The notes: generated by a model not told the origin, from the letters alone. A DNA stretch of 64,000 bases from Aggregatilineales bacterium (GCA_029976005.1 JARKOQ010000122.1:41851-105850); one strand, 5' to 3'; counted from the stretch's first letter, positions 26,339 to 36,400 are shown. A program made the numbers and translations.

Positions 26339-27496
26339 ATGCCGGACAAACTCAAGGCTGCGGTCGTCGGGCTGGGCTTCATGGGCGGGACGCACATCGA
26401 GGCCCTGCGCCGGATCGGAATCGACGTGGTGGGCTGCCTGGGGGTGACGCCGGAGGAAACCCAGGGTGGCGTGGCGCGCTATGGGCTGGCGAAAGGCTAC
26501 GCCAGCCTGGATGAGCTGGTGGCCGATCCGGCGCTGGACGTGGTGCACGTCTGCACGCCCAACTACCTGCATCACGCCCAGGTCAAGGCGGCGATCCAGG
26601 CCGGCAAGCACGTGATCTGCGAGAAGCCGCTGGCCGTGACCAGCGCCGAATCGCGGGAGCTGGTCGCGCTGGCCCGCCAGCACAACCGGGTCGGGGCGGT
26701 CAACTACAACCTGCGCTTCTTCCCCCTGGCCCACGAGGCGCACAGCCGCGTCCAGGCCGGATCGCTGGGCGAAATCTGGCTGGTGCACGGCCGCTACCTC
26801 CAGGACTGGCTGCTGTATCCCACCGACTGGAACTGGCGGCTGGAATCCGACCAGGGCGGCACGATGCGCGCCGTGACCGACATCGGCACCCACTGGTTCG
26901 ACCTGCTGACCTGGATCACCGGGCTGAAGATCACGGCCGTGTTCGCCGACCTGGCGACCGTGATCCCGACCCGTTATAAGCCGAGCGGCGCGGTGGAGAC
27001 GTACAGCAACATGCTGGGCGGGGCGGAAAAGGGCCAGGCGGTGGCGATCACCACCGACGACTACGCCACGATCCTGCTGCGTTTTGAGAACGGCGCGCGC
27101 GGTGTGCTGACCGTCTCCCAGGTCAGCGCCGGGCACAAGAACGGCCTCGAATGGGAGATCAACGGCGCGGAGTCCTCGCTGGCCTGGTCGCAGGATGACC
27201 CCAACAACCTGTGGCTGGGCTTCCGCGACCGGCCCAACGAAGTCCTTGCCAAGGACCCCTCCCTGCTGGGCGGCGAGGCGCGCGGCTACGCGGGCTATCC
27301 CGGCGGGCACGCGGAAGGCTACCCGGATACCTTCAAGCAGATGTTCCGGGCGGTGTATGGCTACATTGAGGCGGGCGACTTCAGCGCCCCGACTCCCTTC
27401 GCCACCTTCGCCAGCGGGCACGCCGAGATCGTGCTGTGCGACGCGATCGCGCGCAGTAACCAGGAAAAACGCTGGGTGGAAGTCGGCGCGGAGTAG
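26339..27496 (+). CDS. Gfo/Idh/MocA family NAD(P)-dependent oxidoreductase
   Basis: 385 residues. The Rossmann motif VVGLGFMGGTHIEALRRIG lies at the N terminus, then DVVHVCTPNYLHHAQVKAAI and the family motif CEKPLAVT, whose Lys is catalytic. DIGTHWFDLLTW supplies the conserved Asp/His region of the C-terminal beta-sheet domain. It oxidises a sugar or cyclitol hydroxyl with NAD(P)+. It is cotranscribed with the isomerase/epimerase gene, so the two probably act on successive intermediates. A strong terminator follows. Confidence 0.92.
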   Translation: MPDKLKAAVVGLGFMGGTHIEALRRIGIDVVGCLGVTPEETQGGVARYGLAKGYASLDELVADPALDVVHVCTPNYLHHAQVKAAIQAGKHVICEKPLAVTSAESRELVALARQHNRVGAVNYNLRFFPLAHEAHSRVQAGSLGEIWLVHGRYLQDWLLYPTDWNWRLESDQGGTMRAVTDIGTHWFDLLTWITGLKITAVFADLATVIPTRYKPSGAVETYSNMLGGAEKGQAVAITTDDYATILLRFENGARGVLTVSQVSAGHKNGLEWEINGAESSLAWSQDDPNNLWLGFRDRPNEVLAKDPSLLGGEARGYAGYPGGHAEGYPDTFKQMFRAVYGYIEAGDFSAPTPFATFASGHAEIVLCDAIARSNQEKRWVEVGAE

Positions 27497-27520
27497 CGCC
27501 TCGGAGATTTCTCGGCACGA

Positions 27521-27565
27521 CATGAACGGAGCGGCGGATCGAATCCGCCGCTCCGTTCATGTTTT
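27521..27565. terminator. Strong bidirectional terminator between convergent operons
   Basis: A 19-bp perfect stem (27521-27539 with 27543-27561) with a three-base loop, followed by TTTT on the plus strand. It lies 25 bases past the oxidoreductase stop and faces the glycyl radical enzyme gene. Confidence 0.88.
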
Positions 27566-27591
27566 GGGGGCGGAGGTTTCCGAAAACGTCC

Positions 27592-29964
27592 CTACAAACC
27601 GAACTCGGTGTGCTCGGTGCGGGCGATGATCTCCTCCTGCAACGCCTGGCCGAGGTCGCAGAAGTAATCGCTGTAGCCCGCCACGCGCACGATCAGGTCG
27701 CGGTAGGCTTCCGGGTTGGCCTGGGCGGCGCGCAGGGTATCCGCGTCCACCACGTTGAACTGGATGTGATGCCCATCCAGCTTGAAGTAGGTGCGCACCA
27801 GGGAGACCAGCCGGTCGAGGCCGTCCTCGCCTTCCAGCAGTTGGGGCGTGAACTTCTGGTTGAGCAGCGTGCCTCCGGTGCGGACATGATCCATCTTGGC
27901 TACGGAGCGGATCACGGCGGTCGGGCCGTGACGATCCGCGCCCTGCACGGGCGAGATGCCCTCGGAGAGCGGCTTCCAGGCGTGGCGGCCGTCCGGGGTG
28001 GCCCCGGTGACCGATCCAAAGTAGACGTGGCAGGTGGTCGGCAGCAGGTCGATGTGGTATTCGCCGCCGCGTGTGTTGGGTCGCCCGTCGATGGCCCCGA
28101 AGTACGCCTCGAAGACGCGCAGCATCAGGCTGTCCGCCGCGTCGTCATCGTTGCCGAACTTGGGCGTCTTGTTGACCAGCAGCAGGCGCTCGCGTTCGTG
28201 CCCGGCGAAGTCCGCCGCCAGGATGTCCAGCATCTCGGTCATGGACAGCGTGCCCTGCTCGAAGACGTGAGTCTTGAGCGCGGCCAGGCAGTCCGTGATC
28301 GTGCCCAGCCCGACGCCCTGGATGTAGGACGTGTTGTAGCGCGCGCCGCCGTCGTGGTAGTCCCGCCCGGTGGCGATGCAGTCGTCGATCAGCAGGGACA
28401 GGAACGGGGCGGGCATGTAGGCCGCGTACAGGCGCTCGATCACGTTGTTGCCGCGAATCTTGACGTCGATGAAGTAGCGCATCTGCTGCTCGAAGGCGGC
28501 GAACAATTCCTCGAACGTGGCGAAGCGGGCCGGGTCGCCGGTGTGGGGACCCAACTGGCGGCCGGTGCGCGGATCGAGGCCGTCGTGCAGGGTGATCTCC
28601 AGCACCTTGGGCAGGTTGAAGTACCCGGTCAGGTTGTAGTTTTCCTTGCCAAAGGCCCCGGTTTCCACGCAGCCGCTCGTCCCGCCCCGGCGGGCGTCCT
28701 CCACGGACTTGCCCTGGCGGATCAATTCCTGCACGACCACGTCCGTGTTGAAGACCGAGGGCTGCCCGAAGCCGGTGCGGATGATCCGCGCCGCGCGCTT
28801 GACGAAGCGATCCGGGTTCTTCTTGCTGACCTGGACCGATGAGCTGGGTTGGAGCAGACGCATGGCCTCGATCACGTCCAGGATCAGGTAGGTCACGTCG
28901 CTGACGGCATCCGAGCCGTCCAGGCGCACGCCGCCGGTGTTGATCTGGGCGAAGTCGGTGTAGGTGCTGCTTTCGGCGGCGGTCACGCCGACCTTGGGCG
29001 GGGCGGGCTGGTTGTTGAACTTGATCCAGAAGCACTGGAGCAGTTCCTCCGCCTGGTCGCGGGTCAGGGCGCCGTCGGCGATCCCCTGCTGGTAGAACGG
29101 CTCCAGGTGTTGATCCAGGTGGCCGGGGTTGAAGGCGTCCCACGGGTTCAGCTCCGTGGTCACGCCCAGGTGGACGAACCAGTAGGCTTGCAGGGCCTCC
29201 CAGAAATCGCGCGGGGCGTGGGCGGGGACGTGTTCGCACACGGCCGCGATGCGCTCCAGTTCGGCCCGGCGCTGCGGATCGGTTTCGGCCTGGGCCAGTT
29301 CGCGGGCTTTTTCCGCGTGACGCTCGGCGAAGCGGATCACGGCCTGGGCGGCGATGCGCATGGCCTTGAGTTGTTCCTGCTGGCGGTAGGCGTCCGGATC
29401 GGCCAGGAAGTCGAGGCCCGCCAGGCGCGTATCGATGTCGGCGATGAAATCGGCCAGGCCCCGGCGGTAGATTTTGTCGTCCAGGACGGTGTGGCCGGGC
29501 GAGCGCTGCTCCATGAACTCGGTGAAGATGCCCGCCTCGTAAGCGGCGTGCCACTCCGGGGTCATTTCCGCCAGGATCAGTTCGCGCATGGTGCGGCCCT
29601 GCCAGAAGGGGATGATCTCCCTGGCGTACAGGTCGGCCGTCTCCGGACTGACCTTGAACGCAATCTTCTCCCGCGTGTTCAGGATGTCCAGGTCTTGCAG
29701 GGAATGGCAGCACAGCTCCGGATAGGTGGGCGTGGCCTTGGGGGCGGGGCCTTTTTCCCCGACGATCAGTTCCCCGTCGTTGATGCAGATCGTCTTGTGC
29801 TCCATCAGGTAGGCGAAGGCCCTGGCCCGCTCCACCGGCACGGATTCCCGGCAGGTGTGGCTCTGGTAGAAGCGGGTCATCAATCGGGCGCGCTCCGGAG
29901 AGAGGGTGGGGATGGCGTCCAGGCTTTGCTGGCGCAGGCGGGTCACGCGGTCGCTGATGGGCAT
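27592..29964 (-). CDS. Glycyl radical enzyme (PFL/dehydratase superfamily)
   Basis: 790 residues. The thiyl-radical Cys432 sits in GGTSGCVETGAFGKE, followed two residues later by the Glu434 used as base in dehydratase members. The glycyl radical site is Gly763 in IVRVAGYSDYF near the C terminus. The N-terminal PFL-like domain includes ICINDGELIVGEKG. The Cys-Val-Glu-Thr-Gly context resembles hydroxyproline-dehydratase-like (HypD) sequences as I recall them more than the GCVEP of glycerol or propanediol dehydratases. No proC, aldehyde dehydrogenase or microcompartment shell gene is nearby, so the substrate stays open. The enzyme is oxygen sensitive, which implies an anaerobic or facultative life. 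The activase lies three bases upstream. Confidence 0.92.
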   Translation of the reverse strand: MPISDRVTRLRQQSLDAIPTLSPERARLMTRFYQSHTCRESVPVERARAFAYLMEHKTICINDGELIVGEKGPAPKATPTYPELCCHSLQDLDILNTREKIAFKVSPETADLYAREIIPFWQGRTMRELILAEMTPEWHAAYEAGIFTEFMEQRSPGHTVLDDKIYRRGLADFIADIDTRLAGLDFLADPDAYRQQEQLKAMRIAAQAVIRFAERHAEKARELAQAETDPQRRAELERIAAVCEHVPAHAPRDFWEALQAYWFVHLGVTTELNPWDAFNPGHLDQHLEPFYQQGIADGALTRDQAEELLQCFWIKFNNQPAPPKVGVTAAESSTYTDFAQINTGGVRLDGSDAVSDVTYLILDVIEAMRLLQPSSSVQVSKKNPDRFVKRAARIIRTGFGQPSVFNTDVVVQELIRQGKSVEDARRGGTSGCVETGAFGKENYNLTGYFNLPKVLEITLHDGLDPRTGRQLGPHTGDPARFATFEELFAAFEQQMRYFIDVKIRGNNVIERLYAAYMPAPFLSLLIDDCIATGRDYHDGGARYNTSYIQGVGLGTITDCLAALKTHVFEQGTLSMTEMLDILAADFAGHERERLLLVNKTPKFGNDDDAADSLMLRVFEAYFGAIDGRPNTRGGEYHIDLLPTTCHVYFGSVTGATPDGRHAWKPLSEGISPVQGADRHGPTAVIRSVAKMDHVRTGGTLLNQKFTPQLLEGEDGLDRLVSLVRTYFKLDGHHIQFNVVDADTLRAAQANPEAYRDLIVRVAGYSDYFCDLGQALQEEIIARTEHTEFGL

Positions 29965-29967
29965 GGG

Positions 29968-30873
29968 TTAACCTCCGACACGAACTTGCAGACTGTAGCT
30001 TTCCAACGTGTGTTTGATCTCGGCCAGCCGCGTCTCGGTGGGAGGGGTGAGGTCGGGCAGCGGGTTGGGCCGGTTGAGGCGGGTGTACTTGTCGTTGGCC
30101 AGGCGGTGGTAGGGCAGGATATCCACCTGAGTCAATCCGATTTTACTGGCAAAGGCCCCGATCTGTCGAATGTTTGCCTCGTCGTCCGTGTAGCCGGGGA
30201 TGATCGGGACGCGCACGATCACGCGGTGGCCGTGCGCCGCCAGCAGGCGCAGGTTGCGCTGGATGGGGGCGTTGGAGACACCCGTCGCGGCGCGGTGGCG
30301 GTCGTCGTCCATCACTTTGAGGTCGAACAGGAACAGGTCCACGAAGGGCCGCACCCGGTTCAGCGTGGCCTCGGCGGCGTAGCCGCAGGTATCCAGGGTG
30401 GTATGCAGGCCGCGCGCCCGGCAGGCTTGCAGCAGTTCCAGCAGAAAGTCTGGCTGGGCCAGCGGCTCCCCGCCGGAGAAGGTCACGCCGCCACCCGACT
30501 CCTCGTAAAAGGCCGCGTCGCGCTGGACCTCGGCCATCACCTGCTCGACGGTCATCGTCTCGCCGGCGAAGGCGCGCGCTTCGGCGTAGCAGACGTCCAG
30601 GCACTCTCCGCAGCGCGTGCAGCGCTCGGCCGATGTGATCAGCCGGCCGTCCTCCGCGCGCTGGATGGCACCCTCCGGGCAGGCTTCCAGGCAGGCTTCG
30701 CACCCGATGCAGCGCTCCGGGTACAGGATTAGCTCCGGGCGGGGGGACTGGCTCTCCGGATTGTGGCACCACACGCAGCGCAGCCCACAGCCCTTGAGGA
30801 AAACCGTGGTGCGGATGCCGGGGCCATCGTGGAGCGAGAACTTGCGGATGTCGAAGACGATGCCGTGGGTCAT
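29968..30873 (-). CDS. Glycyl-radical-enzyme activating enzyme (radical SAM)
   Basis: 301 residues. The radical-SAM cluster motif is GCGLRCVWC (CxxxCxxC). It is followed by two 4Fe-4S ferredoxin motifs, CIGCEACLEACP and CTRCGECLDVC, as in activases of glycerol-dehydratase-type enzymes rather than PFL activase, which lacks them. GGGVTFSGGEPLAQ binds SAM. It abstracts a hydrogen from Gly763 of the downstream enzyme using SAM. No clear ribosome-binding site precedes ATG 30873. Confidence 0.95.
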   Translation of the reverse strand: MTHGIVFDIRKFSLHDGPGIRTTVFLKGCGLRCVWCHNPESQSPRPELILYPERCIGCEACLEACPEGAIQRAEDGRLITSAERCTRCGECLDVCYAEARAFAGETMTVEQVMAEVQRDAAFYEESGGGVTFSGGEPLAQPDFLLELLQACRARGLHTTLDTCGYAAEATLNRVRPFVDLFLFDLKVMDDDRHRAATGVSNAPIQRNLRLLAAHGHRVIVRVPIIPGYTDDEANIRQIGAFASKIGLTQVDILPYHRLANDKYTRLNRPNPLPDLTPPTETRLAEIKHTLESYSLQVRVGG

Positions 30874-30884
30874 GGGGGTGGCTG

Positions 30885-30924
30885 TTGGCTATTGGCTGTT
30901 GGCTTTTGGCTTTTGGCCAAAAGC
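30885..30924. repeat. Wordy GGCT-TTTTGGC repeat upstream of the activase gene
   Basis: Successive near-identical words (ggctgttggctattggctgt and variants) end in a perfect 16-bp palindrome, GCTTTTGGCCAAAAGC (30909-30924). The same wording recurs at 38974-39035. Confidence 0.65.
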
Positions 30925-30990
30925 AAGGACGACAGCCTGACGTCGATGGTTGCCGGTGCAGGCTCGTATTTTGAGGGTGAAGTATAACGC

Positions 30991-31029
30991 AAAAGAAAGC
31001 GGTTGGGCGCTGCCTGGACGCCCAACCGC
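30991..31029 (-). terminator. Rho-independent terminator of the secreted-protein gene
   Basis: GCGGTTGGGCG (30999-31009) pairs with CGCCCAACCGC (31019-31029). On the minus strand the stem is followed by TTTCTTTTGCG. It lies 61 bases beyond the stop of the 31090-31959 gene. Confidence 0.75.
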
Positions 31030-31089
31030 CTGCCTGGAACTCCGCCGGACGGGATGTCAGCGCCGGTGGAGTGATTTTGCTGCCCGGTC

Positions 31090-31959
31090 CTACCAGCTCG
31101 CCCCGCCGCCCATGCTGGCGCAGAAGGCCGCGTGCGCTTCGGGGGTCGGGTTGCCGGTCGGCCAGCCCTGGGGATTGGGCCAACCCGCCGGAGCGCCGAA
31201 GGACGGGACGCTGTGGTGGGTCGGGTTGGCGTAGCCGTCGGCGTTGCACAGGGCGCTGACGAAGGAGGCGCGCTCCACTGCCGACAGGGTGAACCAGGTC
31301 CCGTCCAGGCTCAGGACGTACATCTTGACCTGGTATTCCCAGCCCGGCGACCAGTACAGGCCGTCCTCGAAGGTGGTGACCTGGGTGCGCGGCCCGCTGC
31401 CCAGCCCGCCGGTCTCGAACAGGTATTCCTGCCAGGAGTGCCCGGTTTCCTCGACGTAGGTGCTCAGCACGTCGTCCACGCTGGGGCGGGCGGCCAGGCT
31501 GCCATCCGCCTGCGGCTCGGCGAAAGTCGATGTCCCCAGCCGGACCAGGGTTTCATCGACCGAGTAGTCGCGATTGCAGCCCTCGGCGGTGCGGCTCAGC
31601 CGGGCGTCGCCGCATTCGAAGGGCGGCCGGTCGACGAAGCTCACCTGGCCGCGCACGTTGCGGGCCAGGCCGGGGGCGTAGGCGGCGCTGTCGCCGGGGG
31701 CGGGTGCCCAGCCGCCATACTGCGCGGCGGCGGCGGCCAGCATCTGCACGGCTGTATCGCCCTGACCGGCGCCGACCATCTGGAACAGGCTCGGCGCGTC
31801 GGGCAGCAGGGCGGACAGCGGACTGGCGCCTGGTCCGCTGGCGGCGACGGGGGCAGCGGCGGCCATGAGGAAGGCGACGACGACGGCCATCTGGACGAAC
31901 CGGGCGGTGCGGCTGGTGCGGAACTGTCCTGGTGTGTGTTTCGTGAAGTAGCTGGTCAT
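31090..31959 (-). CDS. Secreted protein of unknown function
   Basis: 289 residues with a long signal peptide region (FVQMAVVVAFLMAAAAPVAAS). The mature part has four scattered Cys residues (FECGDA, EGCNRD, LCNADG, AFCASM), which could form two disulfides. A segment VEETGHSWQEYLFETGGLG has a His among acidic residues, followed by EDGLYWSPGWEYQVKMYVL. The C terminus is Pro/Gly/Trp-rich. I do not recognise a family. AGGGGG eight bases before ATG 31959 supports the start. It is monocistronic, with its own terminator. Confidence 0.7.
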   Translation of the reverse strand: MTSYFTKHTPGQFRTSRTARFVQMAVVVAFLMAAAAPVAASGPGASPLSALLPDAPSLFQMVGAGQGDTAVQMLAAAAAQYGGWAPAPGDSAAYAPGLARNVRGQVSFVDRPPFECGDARLSRTAEGCNRDYSVDETLVRLGTSTFAEPQADGSLAARPSVDDVLSTYVEETGHSWQEYLFETGGLGSGPRTQVTTFEDGLYWSPGWEYQVKMYVLSLDGTWFTLSAVERASFVSALCNADGYANPTHHSVPSFGAPAGWPNPQGWPTGNPTPEAHAAFCASMGGGASW

Positions 31960-32133
31960 CGTCGTATCCCCCTGGGTCTGGCTGTTCCTTCGTTCTGACC
32001 TCAGGGTAGGAAATGGCCGTTAGGCGACGGCTCAGGATGCGTTCGACGATCGTTCGGGAATCGATCGGAGCGAATCACACGAGGCGGGGATGATCTGTGG
32101 GGGATCGGTCAGGGGCGACCGGCGGGGGGAATC

Positions 32134-32171
32134 AAAAAGGGCGGGCGCGCTGGTTCACAACGCGCCCGCCC
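32134..32171 (-). terminator. Rho-independent terminator of deoC
   Basis: GGGCGGGCGCG (32139-32149) pairs with CGCGCCCGCCC (32161-32171). On the minus strand TTTTT follows at once. It lies 28 bases past the deoC stop. Confidence 0.85.
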
Positions 32172-32198
32172 CGCGTGAGCTAAGGCGAGGAATCGAGG

Positions 32199-32882
32199 CT
32201 AGCCTTGCAGGCGGGCCCTGGCTTCGTCCAGGATGGCGGCCGTGCGGGTGGCCCCGGCGCGGGTCACGCCCAGGGCGCGCACGTCCAGCAGGCGATCCAG
32301 GGTGCGCACGCCGCCCGCCGCCTTGACCTGCACGCCGGCCGGGGAGTTGGCACGCATCAGCTTGAGGTCGGCGTCGGTCGCGCCGCCGCTGCCGTAGCCG
32401 GTCGAGGTCTTGACCCAATCCACGCCGATCTCGCCGCAGATCTGGCACAGCATGATCTTCTGGTCGTCGTTCAGGTAGCAGTTCTCGAAGATGATCTTGA
32501 CCTTCTGCCCGGCGTCATGCGTGACTTCGGTCACGGCCCGGATGTCGGCCGTGACGTAATCCCAGCGCCCGCTGAGCACCTGGCTGATGTTGACCACCAC
32601 GTCCAGCTCCTCGCCGCCGTCGGCCAGGGCCTGGCGGGCCTCGGCCACTTTGATGGCGGTGGTATGGCCGCCGTGGGGGAAGCCGATCGTCGCGCTGGCG
32701 CGCACGTCGCTGCCGCGCAGGAGGTCCGCGCAGCGCTTGAGGTAGTAGGGCATGATGCACACGCTGGCGACATCGTAGGCCAGGGCGAGCTGGATGCCGT
32801 CTTCCAGTTCCTGCTGGGTCAGGGTGGGGTTGAGCAGCGAATGGTCGATCATTTTCGCCACGTCTGGGTAGGTGAAGTTCAT
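32199..32882 (-). CDS. deoC: Deoxyribose-phosphate aldolase
   Basis: 227 residues from ATG 32882, eight bases after GGAGG; the longer ORF to 32993 begins near the likely transcription start. The Schiff-base Lys lies in WVKTSTGYG, the second Lys in VKAAGGVRT, and the catalytic Asp in ELDVVVNIS. MIDHSLLNPTLTQ opens the barrel as in DeoC. It cleaves 2-deoxyribose 5-phosphate to acetaldehyde and glyceraldehyde 3-phosphate in the cytoplasm. It stands alone here, without deoxynucleoside phosphorylase genes. Confidence 0.95.
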   Translation of the reverse strand: MNFTYPDVAKMIDHSLLNPTLTQQELEDGIQLALAYDVASVCIMPYYLKRCADLLRGSDVRASATIGFPHGGHTTAIKVAEARQALADGGEELDVVVNISQVLSGRWDYVTADIRAVTEVTHDAGQKVKIIFENCYLNDDQKIMLCQICGEIGVDWVKTSTGYGSGGATDADLKLMRANSPAGVQVKAAGGVRTLDRLLDVRALGVTRAGATRTAAILDEARARLQG

Positions 32883-32980
32883 CGGGATTTCCTCCAGGGG
32901 TAAGCCGCTGCGCGCGGGCAGGCTGGCTGTGACATCCCGGCCGGGGCGCCAGGGCGGGTGTGTGGGCCGGATTGCGTCCG

Positions 32981-32989
32981 ATTGTACCA
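32981..32989 (-). promoter_or_regulatory. Probable extended -10 promoter of deoC
   Basis: Minus-strand TGGTACAAT has the TGn extension joined to TACAAT; the -35 is poor. Expected start near 32974, about 92 bases before ATG 32882. Confidence 0.4.
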
Positions 32990-33027
32990 GCAAGCGGGCG
33001 CGTGGGGCGACTGGCCCCTAAGGCTGA

Positions 33028-33214
33028 TCCTCAGGGCAGTCGCATCAGTGAGAAAGCGGCTCGCCGTGGAGAACACGGAGGGGCAAACAAATCCACCCGC
33101 TTCTGATTTGCGGCTGCGTCAGTGTGGGTTTTCCATTTTTGTTTTTCTCCGTGTTTTTCCTTGGCGTTCCTGTCGCTTTGGTGGTTCGCTTGCTCTTGAT
33201 ACGATTGCCCTGAG
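33028..33214. repeat. Dispersed intergenic element, copy D, flanked by inverted ends
   Basis: CCTCAGGGCA with a following TCG appears near 33029-33041 and, inverted, near 33200-33212. Inside lie a second inverted pair (ACACGGAG near 33074, CTCCGTGT near 33148) and the core TTTTTCCTTGGCGTTCCTG with GGTGGTTCGC. The nested arrangement resembles a MITE-like or hairpin element. The 545-base gap 32883-33427 holds this element, two promoter signals and no gene. Confidence 0.55.
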
Positions 33215-33255
33215 GCCGATCCGGGATGAATTTCCCCTGACAACATATCTCCGCA

Positions 33256-33261
33256 TATAAT
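33256..33261 (+). promoter_or_regulatory. Probable -10 element of the BTAD-STAND-WD40 gene
   Basis: Perfect TATAAT in a locally AT-rich patch; CTGACA at 33237-33242 is only 13 bases upstream, so the -35 is uncertain. Leader to ATG 33428 would be about 160 bases. Confidence 0.4.
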
Positions 33262-33427
33262 GAGGTCAGAATTCTTAGTATCTGGCTGTCTGGTTGCATC
33301 CACCTCTCCTCCGCGCTCGCTCACGCCACCCGGCCGGGGCCGTCTCGTCCGTTATGTGACTCCGGGAGCCGCGATCCAGTGTGGCTCGATGCCTCCTCAA
33401 ACCCGATGTCTTGTATGGAGGACGGGC

Positions 33428-36400
33428 ATGGCTTCTTCTCTGCGCATTCAAACGCTGGGCAGTCTGCTGATTACCCTCGACGCGCAGCCGGTCGAGGGCT
33501 TCGATTCGCGCAAGGCCGTCGCGCTCCTGGTCTACCTGGCCTGCACGGGCCACGCCCACCCGCGCGAGCCGTTGGCCGAGATGCTGTGGGAGGAGCGCGC
33601 CCAGGCCCAGGCTCTCGCCAACCTGCGCGTGGCCCTGACCAGCTTGCGCCAGCAGGTTGGGGAGTTCGTGGAGATCAGCCGCGAGAGCGTGGCGATGGCC
33701 TCAGACACGGGTTGGTGGCTGGACGTGGCCGAGTTCGAGCGGCGGCTGGACGCGGGCAGCGCGGACGACCTGGCCGCCGCGCTCGACCTCTACCAGGGCG
33801 ATTTTCTGGCGGGCTTCTACGTGGACAGCCGGGCCTTCGAGGACTGGATGCTGCTGGAGCGCGAGCGGCTGCGCCTGAGCGCGCTGGAAGCCCACGACCG
33901 GTTGATCGGCCACGCTCTGGAGGGCGGCGACACGTCGGCCGGGATCGCGCGCGCCAGCCAGCTCCTCCAGATGGACCCCCTGCGCGAGAAAACCTACCGC
34001 CAGTTGATGCAACTCCTGGCCCTTTCCGGCCAGCGCGAAGCCGCCCTGGCCCAGTATGAAACCTGCCGCCGCCTGCTGGCCGAGGAACTGGGCGTGGAGC
34101 CGACCCCGGAAACGGTCAGCCTCTACCAGCAGTTGCGCAGCGGGGAGGCGATCACCGTCGCGCCGCAGCCAGGGGTGCGCGCCGCCGTGGCGGCGGTGGG
34201 AGCCAACCCCTACAAAGGGCTGCGCGCCTTTCAGGAGAGCGACGCGCCCGACTTCTTCGGGCGGGAGACCCTGACCGCACGCCTGATCGCCCGGCTGGGC
34301 GAGGACGTGCCTTTCGGGCGTTTCCTGGCGGTGGTCGGGCCGAGCGGATCGGGCAAGTCCAGCGTGGTGCGGGCCGGGCTGATCCCCGCCCTGCGGCGCG
34401 GCGAGTTGCCCGGATCGCAGGCCTGGTGCATTGTCTCCTTGCTGCCGGGGCCGCACCCCTTCGACGAACTGGACATCGCCCTGGCGCGGGTATCGCGATC
34501 GGCGGACATCCGCCTGCTGGACGAGCTGAAGCGCGATTCGCGCGGCCTGCTGCGCGCGGCGCGGCGCGTCCTGCCGGAAGGGTGCCCGGAGATGCTGCTG
34601 GTCATCGACCAGTTCGAGGAAGTGTTCACCCTGGTCGCCGACCAGGCGGAGGCCAAGTTCCTGCTGGACAGCCTGTACGCGGCCGTGACCGAGCCGCGCA
34701 GCCCGCTGCGGGTGCTGATCACCCTGCGCGCCGATTTCTACGACCGGCCGCTGATGTACCCCGACTTCAGCGAGATGGTCCGCCAGCGGACCGAGGCCGT
34801 GGTCCCCCTGACTACGCAGGAATTGGAACGGGCGATCAGCGGCCCGGCAGAGCGGGTGAACGTCGAACTGGAAAGCGGGCTGGCGGCGACGATCGTCGGG
34901 GACGTGGCCGAACAGCCGGGGACGCTGCCCATGCTCCAGTACGCCCTGGCCGAGTTGTTCGACCAGCGGGCCGACCATACCCTGACACTGGAGACGTACC
35001 ATGCCATCGGCGGCGCGCTGGGGGCGCTGGCCCGCCGGGCGGACGCGGTCTACCAGGGTCTCGATCCCGCAGCCCAGGCGGCCGCCCGGCAGATGTGCCT
35101 GCGGCTGGTCACGCTGGGCGAGGGCACGGAGGACATCCGGCGGCGCGTGCTTCAATCCGAGGTCGTCGCGGTGGGCGGGGCGGACGCGCCGGCCGTGCTG
35201 GATGCCTTCGACCGGTCGCGCCTGCTGACCTTCGACCAGGACCCGGCCAGCGGCGAACCGACCGTGGAGCTGGCGCACGAGGCGATCATCCGCGCCTGGG
35301 GGCGGCTGCACGCCTGGCTGGACGAGAGCCGCCAGGACGTGCGCCAGCAGCGTCTGCTGGAGCGCGCCGCGACCGAATGGCTGGAATCCGGGCGCGAGGC
35401 AAGCTACCTGCTGACTGGCTCGCGGCTGGCCCAGTTCGAGGACTGGGCCGGGCGGACCGGGCTGATCCTGACCCCCGACGAGCGCGCTTATCTGGCCATC
35501 AGCGGCGCGGAAGAACGGCGGCGGGCGGCCCTGCGCCGGCGGGTGCGTTACGGCGTGCTGATCGCGGCCCTGCTGGTCGCGGTCGGGATGAGCGCCCTGG
35601 CGCTGCTGGCCACCAGCCGCGAGCAGGAGGCTCAGGAAGCCCGCGCGACCAGCGTCGCCAATGCCGCCTACGCCCAGGAATTGGCCCTGGTCAACGGGGC
35701 GCAGGCCGCCCTGGCCAAGGACGATATCGACACCGCCCTGGCCCTGGCCGTGGCCGCCAACCGGACGGCCCATCCGTCCGCCCAGGCCCAGCGCGTCCTG
35801 TCCGAAGCGGCCTACCCGCCCGGCCCGGTGCGCAGCTTCCTCGGCCATCAGGGCGCCCTTGTCGGTATGTCGAACCTGGCCTTCAGTCCGGATGGGCGTT
35901 ACGCCCTGTCCGGCGGCCAGGACAACCGGGTCATCCTGTGGGATGTGGCGACCGGGGCCGAAATCCAGCGTTTTGAAGGGCACATCAACCAGATTCAGGG
36001 CGTGTCGTTCGGTCCCGACGCCCGGACGGTGCTCTCCGCCGGCCTCGACGGCCAGATCATCCTGTGGGATGTGGACAGTGGGGAGGCCATCCACCGCTTC
36101 CAGAGCGACCAGGTCTACGGCGGGTGGGGATTGACGGCCCAGCTAAGCCCGGATGGGCGGACGCTGCTCTCCAGTAATGGCGCGATGCCCTTTATCGATC
36201 CCACCCAGCGCCCGGCGGTGCTGCTGTGGGATGTGGACAGCGGTGAAGTCATCCACGCTTTTGACGACATTCAGCGAATCTCCATCAGCTTCGACTTTAC
36301 TCCTGATGGGCAGCGGGCGCTTTCCGGTGGAGCTGCCGGGGAACTGAGCCTGTGGGATTTGTCGACCTACAAGCTGATCTGCCGCCTGCAAGAAGGGACA

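Noticed and set aside
27592..30873. Bacterial microcompartment locus
   Set aside because: No shell proteins, no encapsulation-type tail seen on the glycyl radical enzyme, and no aldehyde or alcohol dehydrogenase adjacent.
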